Part shown: positions 10,610 through 22,606 of the stretch, in pieces
Position numbering within the stretch: the stretch's first letter is position 1
Layout of the letters: every line of letters starts with the position of its first letter
DNA from: Branchiostoma floridae
Lineage: Eukaryota > Chordata > Leptocardii > Amphioxiformes > Branchiostomatidae
Reading direction: 5' to 3'
DNA: 64,000 nucleotides
Assembly: GCF_000003815.2 (NCBI RefSeq)
Contig: NC_049988.1
Location: 10,433,819 to 10,497,818, forward strand
Program-made: the position numbers and the translations under genes
The notes under the pieces: generated by a model
Database searches by the model: none
Seen by the model: only the letters and a program-made list of their open reading frames with translations
What the model was told of the DNA's origin: nothing

Positions 10610-11261
10610 CCGGACAATATCTTGAACAAAGTTCAGTCAAAACACTCCACCCCAGCGGTGCAGTTTGGGATAGGTCCATATCCGGACAATATCATGAATA
10701 AAGTTCAGTCAAAACACTCCACCCCAGCGGTGCAGTTTGGGATAGGTCCATATCCGGACAATATCTTGAAAAAGTTCAGTCAAAACACTCCACCCCAGCG
10801 GTGCAGTTTGGGATAGGTCCATATCCGGACAATATCATGAATAAAGTTCAGTCAAAACACTCCACCCCAGCGGTGCAGTTTGGGATAGGTCCATATCCGG
10901 ACAATATCTTGAACAAAGTTCAGTCAAAACACTCCACCCCAGCGGTGCAGTTTGGGATAGGTCCATATCCGGACAATATCATGAATAAAGTTCAGTCAAA
11001 ACACTCCACCCCAGCGGTGCAGTTTGGGATAGGTCCATATCCGGACAATATCTTGAACAAAGTTCAGTCAAAACACTCCACCCCAGCGGTGCAGTTTGGG
11101 ATAGGTCCATATCCGGACAATATCTTGAAAAAGTTCAGTCAAAACACTCCACACCAGCGGTGCAGTTTGGGATAGGTCCATATCCGGACAATATCATGAC
11201 AAAAAGTCACTCATGATATTGAATACCAGCGTTGCTGTGTGGGAATGGCCCATATCCGGAC
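10610..11261 (+). repeat. 72-bp minisatellite, nine to ten units
   Basis: The CCGGACAATATC unit start recurs at 10610, 10682, 10754, 10825, 10897, 10969, 11041, 11113, 11184 and 11256. Units are near identical and alternate CTTGAACAAAG with CATGAATAAAG, a two-unit (144-bp) higher order. Because 72 is a multiple of three, the array is open in frame (24-residue repeats), but frame shifts at the 71-bp units break it, and no start, promoter or splice context supports translation. Confidence 0.85.
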
Positions 11262-11267
11262 AATATC

Positions 11268-12576
11268 ACGAGGCAACTTTACTCGTAAAGCGGTTATGCA
11301 AGCTGTGCAAAGTGCCGAGCAGACCAGTACGTTGGCATGTCAACGGTGCGCCTACTGGGGCAGTCGTTGCAGATAACAGCCTACACCGCGCCACAGCGTT
11401 TGCTGCTGTGTACAACTTTGAAACTGGTAAGTACATGATGCATTTATTCACAAAAATAATGCACAATGCCATGTGTTTCCGTGAAACAGGCATGATGGAT
11501 GACACTAACTTGCTTGGAACCATCTGGAGGAGTCCTTAGGTAACAAGACTATATTAGGAAGTCACATGACTTGACTAGACCAATAGTAGACCAGCTGGTG
11601 ACAGCAGTTAGGTTTGAAACTAGATTTGAATCTCAGTTGCCGCTGCCGCTAGCCGCTACCGGACCAATAAGTGAGTAGTGTAGCTCTCTAGTACATAGAT
11701 TGTATATACATAGCAGTTACCGTTCTTAGTTCCGTATATGTCTGTCAGCAATGTCTGTTATCCCTTCCTAGTGTTTTGTGTATTTAATAATTAGTAGTGT
11801 GATCTCTTTGTAAAGATTGTTGTATGATAGATCACTTCTCTTTCAGCTGGAACCCCCGCGTGTCATCCCCGGCTTGTTTACAAATTGCCCGTTCCATAGT
11901 TAGTTAAATTCTCATATTATTTTGTGCTGTATGTGCCGTAACGGCTGCTTCTAAACTTTCCTGTCCTGTTGTTTTGGCTGGCTAAATCTTTAATAGAACC
12001 AAGGAGAAACTGTAATCTCCTCACTAGGACCAATGTGATTGTGTGCATATAAAATTCCATTCGTTCTCTGGGGGTCCTTATCGGTGCCATCTGTGTGGCC
12101 CGCACCCTTTGATGATAGCCGACTCCATATTCCTGCCTTTGTCCCCGTCTTGTCCTGCTGTGATTTTTATGGCCGTGTTGTTTGAATAATTTTACATGTA
12201 CCGTTCATGGGTTCGGGGCAGTTACTAGCCGTTTTTTTTCCATTCCAGCCGCTGAGCCTGTTTCCCAATCGCCAGTGTCCTGCCATGCCGACGACCGAGG
12301 CCTACCTCCTGGTAACACTTACGACAGTCTGTGCCCGGTGACGTTGCATCCTGCCAGAACTGTTTCTACTCTGAAGACGGACAGTGCCTGGACTATGCAA
12401 TGGAGCGGACTGTCCTCGAGACGTGCCGTCGATATTGCGGGGTCTTGCCAGAGCATCTTCCGTCGCCAATGATCGTCCACTACCACAAAGACGCAGAAGA
12501 GGGCGCCCCGGACGATGATTCCACAGTCAACACGATACGGACTTATAGAGGACTTGAAAATGGACTGTCGTACTGA
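11268..12576 (+). pseudogene. Captured gene-like exons inside the transposon
   Basis: A first segment ends HRATAFAAVYNFETG at a strong ACTG/GTAAGT donor (11425). After an 0.8-kb intron-like gap, a TTTTTTTTCCATTCCAG acceptor (ending 12248) opens AEPVSQSPVSCHADDRGLPP in matching phase. Past about 12330 the protein-like signal moves to another frame (CQNCFYSEDGQCLDYAMER.. up to a stop at 12574-12576), as if one base were lost near the CCC at 12334-12336. The result is cysteine-rich and acidic; I recognise no family. It looks like a host gene fragment carried in the element and decayed, or a divergent element-borne gene. Confidence 0.4.
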
Positions 12577-13129
12577 TTTCGTAATGACATTTTTATCCTA
12601 CGAACATTGATTGTATGGTTTATAACGTTAGACTTGTGTCGGATACTGTACATTTGATATTGTACATTTAAACTGATCAGTTTTGTTATGATGTTATTGA
12701 CTTGGGCTTGATATTATTGGATCTGACAGTGAACTGTTTAACTTTGGCTTCATTCGAGCTTCACTTTTTGCGAAGACCAATGAGGTTGTAGTGAGCTAAA
12801 ACTTCCTTGGTAAGACTAAGAGACAAATGCATATTGATTTGCCCCTTGACGTTAACATGATCTGTTCCTCCACATAATGTATTTGTTGTGATACTTGTGT
12901 CATCTGATTTATACAGGAAAGTCTTTGAAAAGCTTTCACAAAATGTAGCCTTACCGAGTTAGCATTTTCGGGGTTAAAACGGACAGGAAACGTTAAATAT
13001 TAGGTATTTAGCATGATCGTAAAGTTACTGGATATTCTGAAATAATGTGTTGTATTGTTCCTATGATGTTTCAGTATATCTTAAGTTTATGCAACCTTTC
13101 CGGGGCGTAATAGCCCCGAACGCGCTCAG

Positions 13130-13500
13130 AAAATATGAAATATTCGGAACGTGTTTTGTCTCCAAAGAGTCCTAGAACGTTCCATTACTTGAAATCCGGA
13201 TATGCGACATGATTATATGGTCCCATTCTTGACTCCTGAAATTATCCGGATTAATACGAAATATTCGGAACGTGATTTGTATCCAAAGAGTCCGAACACG
13301 TTCCATTACTGGAAATCCGGATATGAGACGTAATTATTTGGTCCCGTTCCGGACTTCTGAAATTATCCGGATATATACGAAATATTCGGAACGCGGTTTG
13401 TCTCCAAAGAGTCCGAAAACGTTCCATTACTGGAAATCCGGATATGAGGCAGGAATTAAATGGTCCCGTTCCGGACTCCTGAAATTTTCCGAAAACGCAG
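13130..13500 (+). repeat. Subterminal ~121-bp direct repeats (three units)
   Basis: TATTCGGAACG recurs at 13141, 13262 and 13384, each followed by TCCAAAGAGTCC, ACGTTCCATTACT.GAAATCC and GGATAT motifs. They lie just inside the right end of the 4-kb element and are rich in the same CCGGA motif as its left side. Subterminal motif arrays are transposase-binding regions in CACTA elements; that role here is inferred. Confidence 0.7.
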
Positions 13501-13612
13501 GGGAGTCATGTCAGATTTCGTCCGGATATTGTCCGGATATATCCAGAAACGGTCCCGATCCGGATGTATACAAACATAGAAACGTCCGGAAATGACACCC
13601 TTTCGCACAGTG

Positions 13613-14123
13613 AGTAGCCGACGAATCCCATGAACACTATTCGAACCTAATCTCCAAGCAGATGTATCGGGGGCAAAGAGGGTATCCCAAGACCAAACAG
13701 TGTCCAACTGTCTCGTAAACTTGTCAAATATGTTTATTTAACGTAATATGTTTATGTAACGTAAACGCAAATAGGCAACAAAGGTCAGTAGATAGACATC
13801 GCCTATTCAAGATTCAAGTCTACTGAGTGGAAGCGGGAAATCTATGCATCTTTTTTTTTTAACGTTACCTTTTTTTGCGCTCTTGGATTTGCGCCAGACT
13901 CATCCGAGTGTGACGCAGCAGCCAGCCTTCCTGGGACGGTGAAGGACGTCCATTCATTGATTATTGTCCCTTGCCTGGTTTTCTGTTGCCGCCCAGGCGT
14001 CGTCCTACTTCCAAATTCGGGATCTTCCTTGGCTAGTCTTAAGCCTGTCTATGTTCGTGACGAGGCAACACATGCACGCAAACGCACACACAACCTCACG
14101 CGTACGCGCGCGTCACACACACG

Positions 14124-14160
<37 letters not shown>

Positions 14161-14163
14161 CGT

Positions 14164-14202
<39 letters not shown>

Positions 14203-16930
14203 GCATACACACACACACACACACACACGAAATACACACTCATAAGATTGGTTCACACGTGCGAAAATATTAAAGTCCGTCCGAGGTCCGTATGGAAGTC
14301 TTCGCCTCTACCATGCATGCTCCGCAGGTCGTTAAAAGAATTAAAGACAATTGGACAAATATGGCCAGATGACATGCCAACGGAGTTAGCTGGTCGCAAA
14401 CCATACTCCCCGGACAGCTAACTCCTCTGGCATGTTATCATGGAGGTTATATTTTCACTAGGGCTTGTCTGTCTGTCTGTCTGTCTGTCAGTCTGTCTGT
14501 CAACAAGATAACTCAAGAACGGCTAGACGGATTGGTTTCATACTTGGTGTGTTGGGTAGGTGTGATAAAAGCTAGGAATATTACATTTTGGGCCCCCTAG
14601 GGGCTTCCCTCGGATCGGAATTGCAGCGCAACTTCCGGTTTTGCTCTGTCGTGCTCTGAACAAGCTAGAGGCACGAATTTTTAGTATTAGATAGCACTTG
14701 TGCTCAGAAAGAGGTTACTAAGTTTGGGCCCACTAGCGACTAGTTTTGGGATAGCAGGGGCATTTTTGTATAAAAAAATACGTCTGAAGTGGATAACTCA
14801 ACAAGGGAACAACGAATTGCCATGAATTTTGGTATGTAGGTACCTTAGACAATGTTGTAACAAATTAAATACTAATTTCGCAAAATAGGAGTACATTTGC
14901 ATAATTATTGAGAATAATCTATCATAGCAGTTCTTTAATGTATCTCTTGACAGTTTGCATTCAATGAAGAAGTTAGTTGTCGATAACAAGGAACGCACAG
15001 TACCTCTAGCATTTGTAAGAAAAGGGGTCACTCTGAAAATTTTTTTACTTGTCCAAATGTTAATGTGATTTAGAAAAGTTTCTTTTCGAGTCACTGAAGA
15101 CTGTGAATCTATCTTGTTTCGCTTTTATTTGATCTGATGTACTCATTTATTTCCCCATTAGGCCACAGCAAGTAAATTTTCTGGATGACATCAGGCGCGC
15201 ATTAATTTTCGCCTGATTTCAGAAAAAAAAAAAGAATTTTTTTCTTCTGCAGGGATGGTCAACATGACGATAAAGTACCAAAATGAGCAAATATGTTGTG
15301 TAGTTGTACTTGTAGAAGTGACACTTACGAGGTACCAGGACTGTAGCTGTAGAAATGAAACGTATTGGATAGTTGTAAAAGTGACACCAATATGGAAGCT
15401 ATGAGTGTGCATGTGGTTACCAACTTTGTTGGTGATGCCAGTCTACCACACTAGTGTCACTTTTACCACACCAGTACGTCTTAGATATAGGAATGAATGC
15501 CTTGTTGGCTCTGATACCACGTTTTGTCCCTTTATTTCTTTTTACAACAGTCATCACGACTTTATGGTGCCTATTTTTTGAAAATATAGCCATCTTGTTT
15601 TTTTTTCACCCATCTTGTTTTTTTTTCGCCCTATCGCACTATTTTTGCAATCTGCAGAGGATGTCATCCATAAAATTTACCTGCTGTTGCCTTACTTGTA
15701 ATGAGGACTTGTGGCGTTGCCTACTGACACAATGTACACGTGTGCATACATGTATCAATTGCGGGGGCACATATGTAGGCGTTCTATTTCCTCCAAATGT
15801 ACTTGATTTGTCTAGCAGTTTGTATTCTTCAAAACTCTACCTTTGATTGCTGTTTACTGCATCTTGTTACAATTCAATCTGTGTGATGAATAATAGCTGT
15901 AATCATGTTTGCAGTAATGGTTGTAATAGATAGACTTTTGATTACTTTTCTTTTCTTTATTGTTTTTTATGTGTGAAATAAACAAACAAAACAAACTTTT
16001 AGTTAACATTTCCAGTATGTTTGGGTTTGTATCTTTGATATTATATCTGAAACGACTATAGTTATAACTTAAATAATCAACATGACTAAAAAATTCATCC
16101 ATGTGTTCAATACATTCAGACTGATACATCTATAGCTCTAGAAATGAAACAACAATGATCGTCATTACTGAAATAAACAATAGAGCAGTCTTGATCTACA
16201 TTTTCATAGTGCACAGATAAATACATCTATGACAACTGTTTTCATTACAATCGAAATACTAATTCATTGTGACAGTTTTTATCTACAATTCCAATATACT
16301 CAGACAAGTACATCTATGATCATACTTCCACTCAAGTTATAGCTTCACTGCTGCTTCAGTGGTTTTTGTTTAGAATACTTGATCAATTGACCAATGAATC
16401 ATTGTTTTTCTTAAACAAGGCAGCTTCCTAGAGAACATTGCTTTTCAGGCAGAGCTTAAATACAGAGCTAACATTACAAACAGCGCATGAAAGATGCAGT
16501 ACTATATACACACATTTCAGCAAAAGCAATATAACGTTATATATATATATATCACCATCTGAGAACAGTTTCATCAAGTTGGTTCGTCACTAGATAAAGA
16601 GACTCCTGTTACACAACCATCGCTTTATTCTCACCGGACATTTCGGTGACCATCTGTAAAGGTCGAGCCTGGTCATCTAGAAAGCCAAAGTTCGGCGCAC
16701 TTTCTGGTGCCACTCTCTTGTCCAGAGCACGAATGCCCTCGGAGTTGAGTCTGAGCGTTCTTGAACGCATCCAAAGCAAATGTTTGGAAGATGTTGCATG
16801 AAGCCATTTTGTAATGATGGATTATTTTTGAAAAATAACAAAATTGGAGACCTTTTGAAATCAGGACCTTTCGAAACAAAGGAAATGGTTGAATTGGTTT
16901 AAAATTTCATCCAAAACTTTACAATCAGAG
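13613..16930. other. Gene-free stretch with old repeats
   Basis: Besides the CA tract, it contains a hairpin pairing ACGGAGTTAGCTG with CAGCTAACTCC (about 14381-14425), a (GTCT)n tract at about 14463-14500, and a repeat from about 14440 to 14870 with two diverged units, each with AACTCAA..ACG..TTGG or AATTGCCATGAATTTTGGTA. The segment at about 16610-16660 (ACACAACCATCGCTTTATTC..TTTCGGTGACC) resembles 62020-62075. No gene seen. Confidence 0.5.
14095..14245. repeat. (CA)n microsatellite
   Basis: About 120 bases of CA dinucleotides broken by CG-rich and TGG interruptions. All long frames over it are low-complexity His/Thr or Cys/Val readings and are not genes. Confidence 0.95.
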
Positions 16931-16933
16931 ACT

Positions 16934-19548
16934 TTAGTGACAAGAGTCCTCTGTGGTACCCAGGTCGTTGTGAGGAGGTGCCGCGCCCATCAGCTCCTGT
17001 TCATACAACAGTGAATGCCCACGTGTCTGACACTGAAGCTGTCCATCTGGTGGGTTAAACAGGAGTCGGGCGTGAGACGCACGTGCACTGCAGTCGTTTG
17101 GCACAGCGTGCTGTGATCCACTGCCATACTGCATTCCAATTGCCTCCGGAGTGTCGTTTCCTTCGTCCATTCGGTAAGGACCCTTTCCGTGACTTGTCGG
17201 ATCATCCCCTCTTCCCGCTTCATCATCATCAGTTGATAGCGAGCGGTCCTCTGATTGGACGATTCGTTGATTGACGTTTTCTGTCTGCTCGTCAGAACCA
17301 TTGTCAAGTGATTTTAATTCCTGATCCTCTGCAGAACCTCTTGCATCTTCTTGTGGGTCAGGGAAACCTACTGCGTACGGCTGGATCTTATAGTTATCGA
17401 CTTGCTCTTGGTCATTAACGCAGTTGGCCGCTGCATGGCACTGTAGCTGTGGTACTTCACCGTAAGCCACTGCATATGGCTGAATGTCTGATCCTGGGTC
17501 TTCTCCATAGGCCACTGCATATGGCTGAATGGTACAGTTGTCTTCTGGGCGAGCAGGGATGTTTCGTCCGGTTGTGGCTGAGCTTCCGTCAGATCCTCGA
17601 AGTTCTGCCGAGTCGGCATAGGCCACTGCGTACGGCTGGATGTTTTGGCTCTCCGTTTCAGTGGATGCAGCACCTTCGTGTCCGTCGGTTTGTGAGCTTT
17701 GATGAGGTACATCTGTTACACAACAGAGCCTGAGGATGAAGAGGAAAGATGCTGTTGCCAACACGAGAAGGAGGGGAACAACAACAGCGCTGACCATGGC
17801 AATGATATAGTTGATATGGACATCCTCGTTGATGAAAAGGTTTTCCACAAGAATAATGACATAGTCCATCTGTGTCGTGCGCTCAGTGACTGGCATGGTT
17901 TGCAGCATTTCTGTATAGCCCTCAGTCGGGATGGTATCGGTGTACGGGTCGGTGTTGAAGATTTCAGGACTCGTTGAGTTCATTATCCTTGACGTTGGTG
18001 TCAGAGACAGTTCGCTGAATGTTTTGGACCCGATCCCTCGCTGCGGCCTCTCAGTGCTGGTTTGGCAGAAATATTTTCTCATGTCAGTTATATGAATTCC
18101 CGAGAGTTCAGGAGGAAAGGCACACCTCAGAGCGCCTTGTTGAGAACTAGAAATGAACGTCAGATTTGACACGGTGCAGACGAACCACGTTAAATTCTTG
18201 TCACACCTCAGCTTGTTCTGTCCGACATAGAGAGTCAAGCGCTGGTTTCGGGCCAAGCGCACAACATCCCTGTCGATCGCAGTAATGTAATTCATCTGCA
18301 GGTCCGCGAACAACCATGATTCGGGTTGCAGGACCAGTAGCGCGCCAACAGGCACTGACGTCAGACGGTTATGAGACAATCGCAGGTCTTCAAGCAGGGG
18401 TAGGCCTCGGAACGCATCTTCGGATACGGTGGAAATCCTATTCTTCTCCAGGATCAGGACATATAACTTCACAAGTCCCAGGAAAGTATCCGGTTCTGAG
18501 AGTAGATAGAAGATGCATGGCTCGTGAATGGTGAGAAATGCTACTTTCTTAGGCAGGCGGTGTGGAGTTAATATGACACCTAATGATACTGTAAACTTGA
18601 TTCTAAAATTTGTATTTTTAAGCAGATACATTTTTCCGAACGATTTAATGGTCAATTTATAGTCAACATATGCATATGAAAAATAACTTAGATATAAGTG
18701 GGTCGAATGTACAGAGGAAGGGATCATTGACAGATTCCCCANNNNNNNNNNNNNNNNNNNNNNNNNNNNNNNNNNNNNNNNNNNNNNNNNNNNNNNNNNN
18801 NNNNNNNNNNNNNNNNNNNNNNNNNNNNNNNNNNNNNNNNNTGATATACCTACATTCGGATTCCTCTAAAACATTGAATATACTCACAAGCTTTAAAATC
18901 ATTTTAAATACAACCCATTGCGTCAATCTGACATCAATAACTTTGAGCAACATTTGCCGTGTCTCAATACACCTTCCGAATAAACGAAGTCTCACAAATC
19001 TCATGCTATGGTTTGTGCTTTACCACGTTATATGTTAGGGGAACTTGACTTGCTAAAGATCTCTTGACTTGCAAAATTTACTATAGCAGGGTACAACACT
19101 GCAATACGAAATGTCCTTTTGACTTACCTAGCCGGGAGATGCGGTTGTCAGGAAGGTAAAGATGACGCAAGTGTTGTAGACCCCAGAAGGCCCTTGGCTG
19201 TATAGCTGAAACATTCGACTGTCGGATGCACAGATGTTCTAGACGTCCGATGCGAAGGTGATGGAAGGATTGCTCAAGGAGCGTCGAAGAAGAGAGGTGT
19301 TCGATGAAGACTGTTCGGGTTTCTCTTGGGAAATCGGTTGGTATGGCGTCAAGACATACGGGAAAGACGTATGTTCCTCCATACCCAACCCAGCTACAGG
19401 GTGAACCCTTCCCATTTGGATTGGGGCAGCGACAGGAAAAGACCACTCCAGTAAAACAGTCGTCTGGACATCGTTGGGCCGCTTCTTGCACAAGAAGTAG
19501 GTGATTGGAGACAAGAAGGAGCCAGACCAGTGCCTTCCGTCCAACCAT
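16934..19548 (-). CDS. LRR transmembrane receptor with IQPYAVAY tail repeats
   Basis: Two exons, 19128-19548 and 16934-18495, joined in phase 1 through GCTAG/GTAAGT and CTACTCTCAG/AACC, give 660 residues. The join restores an exact LRR spacing (LYLPDNRISRL then EPDTFLGLVKLYVL). Order: signal peptide (start MVGRKALVWLLL), cysteine LRR N-cap (CPDDCF..CSW), about five LRRs, LRR C-cap (NKLRCDKNLTWFVC..C..C), Ser/Thr-rich stalk, one membrane span near 369-395 (IIAMVSAVVVPLLLVLA), then a ~270-residue acidic cytoplasmic tail. The tail carries IQPYAVAY near 426, 461 and 478 and IQPYAVGF near 510. The start was chosen at 19548 because a TATAAA lies about 65 bases upstream. The intron contains a 100-base gap. 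Ligand and signalling partners are unknown. Confidence 0.85.
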
Positions 19549-19610
19549 CTTGGTGCTGTGCTTTCGTCTTGCGTCTGCGCTTCTTGATGAGATGCATGAA
19601 AATCCGTGTT

Positions 19611-19618
19611 TATACATC
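19611..19618 (-). promoter_or_regulatory. TATA-like box upstream of LRR receptor
   Basis: The minus strand reads TGTATAAACA about 65 bases before the chosen ATG. The distance fits a short 5' UTR. An in-frame ATG overlaps this box, which argues against it being the start codon. Confidence 0.35.
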
Positions 19619-20637
19619 GATGCCAATATACGTCTGATGACCTGTTCTACTTACTGATATCAATATCAATAAAGTTATTTTTTTAAATTAGAGAATATTA
19701 GACTAGACAAAATTAAAAACATATTGGCAGATGGGGGACTCTGATTGGCCATATATAATTTGATATGATGGCTTTATATATATATATATATATACTGCAA
19801 CGGTAATTGGGGTGGAAATTTTAAAACTTCATTTGTCATTGCGGTCTTTGTTTTACTTATCAGTTTGATAGTTTCCAACGTGAGTCTTGCTGTTTCTGAT
19901 TTACGTGCCATGCATGTGTTTGTATGTTCCTTGTTCCTTTACTTTGAAAATCAATAAAAATTATTTTTCAAAAAAATTATAATTTACTTCCCGCTAGTCA
20001 CCTGACACCGCGTCTGTAGATCGATGTGATTAATACGTCTAGACTGCTATCAATATTAATAAATTCATTTATTTTTCTAATTGGAAAATATTATTGCTAG
20101 AAGACTAGACTGAAATGAAAAAAATATATTCAACCCAACGTTACATGCATAAGTTGCCACTGTCGGGATTGTATCTTTCGTATGTAGAGTCAGGTGTGGT
20201 AGTTATCACATGATAAAATAAGGACAGGCAGAAACGTTTTATACTGTTTTATACGACTGTGTCCACCTGTATTTTAGATACAAAAAAACAATGAACAGGA
20301 AAACAAGGAGTGCAATCTGCATGCCTCGAAACGCTTAAAGATGATAATCTGATTTTTGATTCTTTGAACGATGGAAGTGAATAAAAATACACAGATGATT
20401 GGGACCTCGACGTAAATTTCTTCAAAAACTCTATGAACAATTCATGCCAAAATTACACTGAAAACTCATTGTAAACATTGTATACGGATCACTCTTTACT
20501 TGTCCCCTCTTCAACATGATTATTTTCGGCCATCGGTCTGACTGAAACCTGGCTCAATGATTCCACATCACGTCTTTATGACAAACCCAATGTTGTTTCT
20601 TTACACCGCTGCAAATCTAAAAAGATAGGCGGAGGAG

Positions 20638-20839
20638 TACTGTAAATGTATCTAAGTTCGCGGGAATTTAATTTCGCGGCAGCGGAAAAATGACTTTTCG
20701 CGGTAGATTTAAGTTCGCGGTAACACCATAGACTGCAATCTAATATCATAATAGAAAAATGTTCGCGGTGGTTTTAAATTCGCGGTGAAGTGGTCACCGC
20801 GAACATTAATCCACCGCGAACATTTCTGCATTTACAGTA
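20638..20839. mobile_element. TA-flanked MITE (ACTGTAAATGC ends), copy 2
   Basis: TACTGTAAATGTATC at the left and GCATTTACAGTA at the right, with the TTCGCGGTGG-type interior inverted relative to copy 1. Same family as 1517-1728. Confidence 0.8.
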
Positions 20840-21169
20840 TCTCTAGGGTGGCCGTGTACTTAGGGAAAATTCATTTCACAGCCAGGGGCCTCTCTGGTCG
20901 TCATGTAAAGAGGGAGATCCATTGTATAGATTCGGGGGAGGAGATAAACTAGGGGGTGCATAAATATTCGCGTGAATTTATTTGCAAAATCATATCCGAA
21001 GGCTAATTGCATGAATATTTTCAAGATAAAAGGAAAGAATACATAACACTAACGTCTAGTCAACTGAAGGTGTGTCTGTTGTTGGATTTGACTTTTTCTT
21101 AGAAAGCAGTGGTTAATGTACTGTCCCAGTGTCCCACACTTGAAAATAAGTGGGTTTTGTGATTAAAGT

Positions 21170-21175
21170 AAAAAA

Positions 21176-21261
<86 letters not shown>

Positions 21262-21263
21262 TG

Positions 21264-21298
<35 letters not shown>

Positions 21299-21398
21299 NN
21301 NNNNNNNNNNNNNNNNNNNNNNNNNNNNNNNNNNNNNNNNNNNNNNNNNNNNNNNNNNNNNNNNNNNNNNNNNNNNNNNNNNNNNNNNNNNNNNNNNN

Positions 21399-21450
<52 letters not shown>
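21170..21450. repeat. Poly(A), (TA)n and (GTAT)n microsatellite with gap
   Basis: A poly(A) run passes into (TA)n, then (GTAT)n, then (TA)n again, a 100-base N gap at 21299-21398, and more (TA)n. The fixed gap length suggests an assembly placeholder rather than a measured size. Confidence 0.9.
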
Positions 21451-21453
<3 letters not shown>

Positions 21454-22400
21454 TTGGGTGATGTCCCAGCTTGTAAAATAAAAGCTCAGTGAAATTGTAC
21501 CGACTGCTTGGAATATTCTGCTTCTTTCAACCTCATATTATGGACACTGACTAATAAAAGATCCTACAGTTAAGTACTGTAGTAACGTAATACTGACTGC
21601 AATGATAATTATGTATATGATCACATTCAGTTCATGCAGATAAACTGGTGAATCCTTTCTTCAAGTTTGATTCCAGATGCAGCATATTAACACTACCTAC
21701 CTACCTACCTAGTCCCTTGACCTCCAGGCCATTGGGGGGACAAGGTAGCATAAACGCTGTGAGAAATCAATTTGGAACAGGTTTGGTTTCCTTGAACTCA
21801 TTAATTTAGGCAATGTAAAAGATGTCAGCAAAGTGTGTTATGAAAATAAGTCAACCTTTATTGACCAACAGTACCAAAACAAAGTCAAATGACAAAACAT
21901 GACTTACATTGACTTATATTGGCTGTATCCAGAACAAAAAGAAACAATCAGTAGCATGTCAGTTATAAGTAGTAGAGACAGTAACCATCAGTATGAGATC
22001 AGTGAGAAAAATTGTCAGGAAACCATAAGGTACTTGTCAGTTACATTACAGGACTGTTAGTAAAGTTGAATATTACTCAAATGCGACAGTCAATAGCTAA
22101 TATATTACTGACAGTTACATTTCAGTCCTGGTAGTTTGCTTTAAAGAGAAATAAGTTATGGAAAAGGTAGTGACAAATTTTTGCTTAGATATGTGGTCTT
22201 TTCCATTTAACCTTTTCTTTGATGTATAGGCAGCTTTATTACATTGTGTAATGACTAAGTGTACAAATCTATGTTTTAAGCTACTTTGGTAATAAAATTT
22301 GCTTCAACTTTCTTCCAACCAGTCTTACCCATTTTCTAGAATTATTACTGTTATCTTGAATATTCCTATTCATGAAATTCTGAAGAGGATTCAGCTAGCT

Positions 22401-22606
22401 TAACGCGTGGGACCGAGCGCTAGGGAGACCTATATCCGTTGTTTTTTAAAACAGGATATTTAGGCATGTGGTAATTTTAAATCAATACTGGTATGTGGAC
22501 ATAATGCAATTTGAAACCAAAGTCCGTCGATTTGATATCCCCAAGTACCTTGTTTTTAAAAGCAACGGATATAGGTCAACCAATGGATAAAGGCGAACTA
22601 GCGTTA
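22401..22606. mobile_element. MITE with CTAGCGTTA terminus, copy 2
   Basis: Shares GACCTATATCCGTTGTTTT and its inverted partner AACGGATATAGGTCAACC, and CGAACTAGCGTTA at the right end, with 1118-1323. The left end is diverged, so the start is approximate. Confidence 0.6.

Larger units (their letters stand above)
9574..13612. mobile_element. 4.04-kb CACTG-ended DNA transposon, non-autonomous
   Basis: The left end CACTGTGCGAAAGGGTGT and the right end (inverted) match over 28 of 29 bases, the only difference being G/C at position 19. A 3-bp direct AGT flanks both ends (9571-9573 and 13613-13615). CACTR termini, a 3-bp duplication and arrays of short subterminal motifs (TCCGGACAA, AAATCCGGATAT) fit the CACTA/Mirage/Chapaev group. 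Inside are a 72-bp minisatellite, spliced-looking exon sequence at 11268-12576 and 121-bp subterminal repeats. I see no transposase. Superfamily assignment is inference from the ends. Confidence 0.8.

Noticed and set aside
10622-11175. Long repetitive open frames over the 72-bp array
   Set aside because: Open only because 72 is divisible by three; frame breaks at 71-bp units, and there is no start or promoter context.
10610-11261. Possible CRISPR-like repeat array
   Set aside because: Units are contiguous with no variable spacers, in a eukaryotic transposon.
13939-14421. 160-residue open frame on plus and a 64-residue one on minus
   Set aside because: Both are translations of the (CA)n microsatellite and its flanks.
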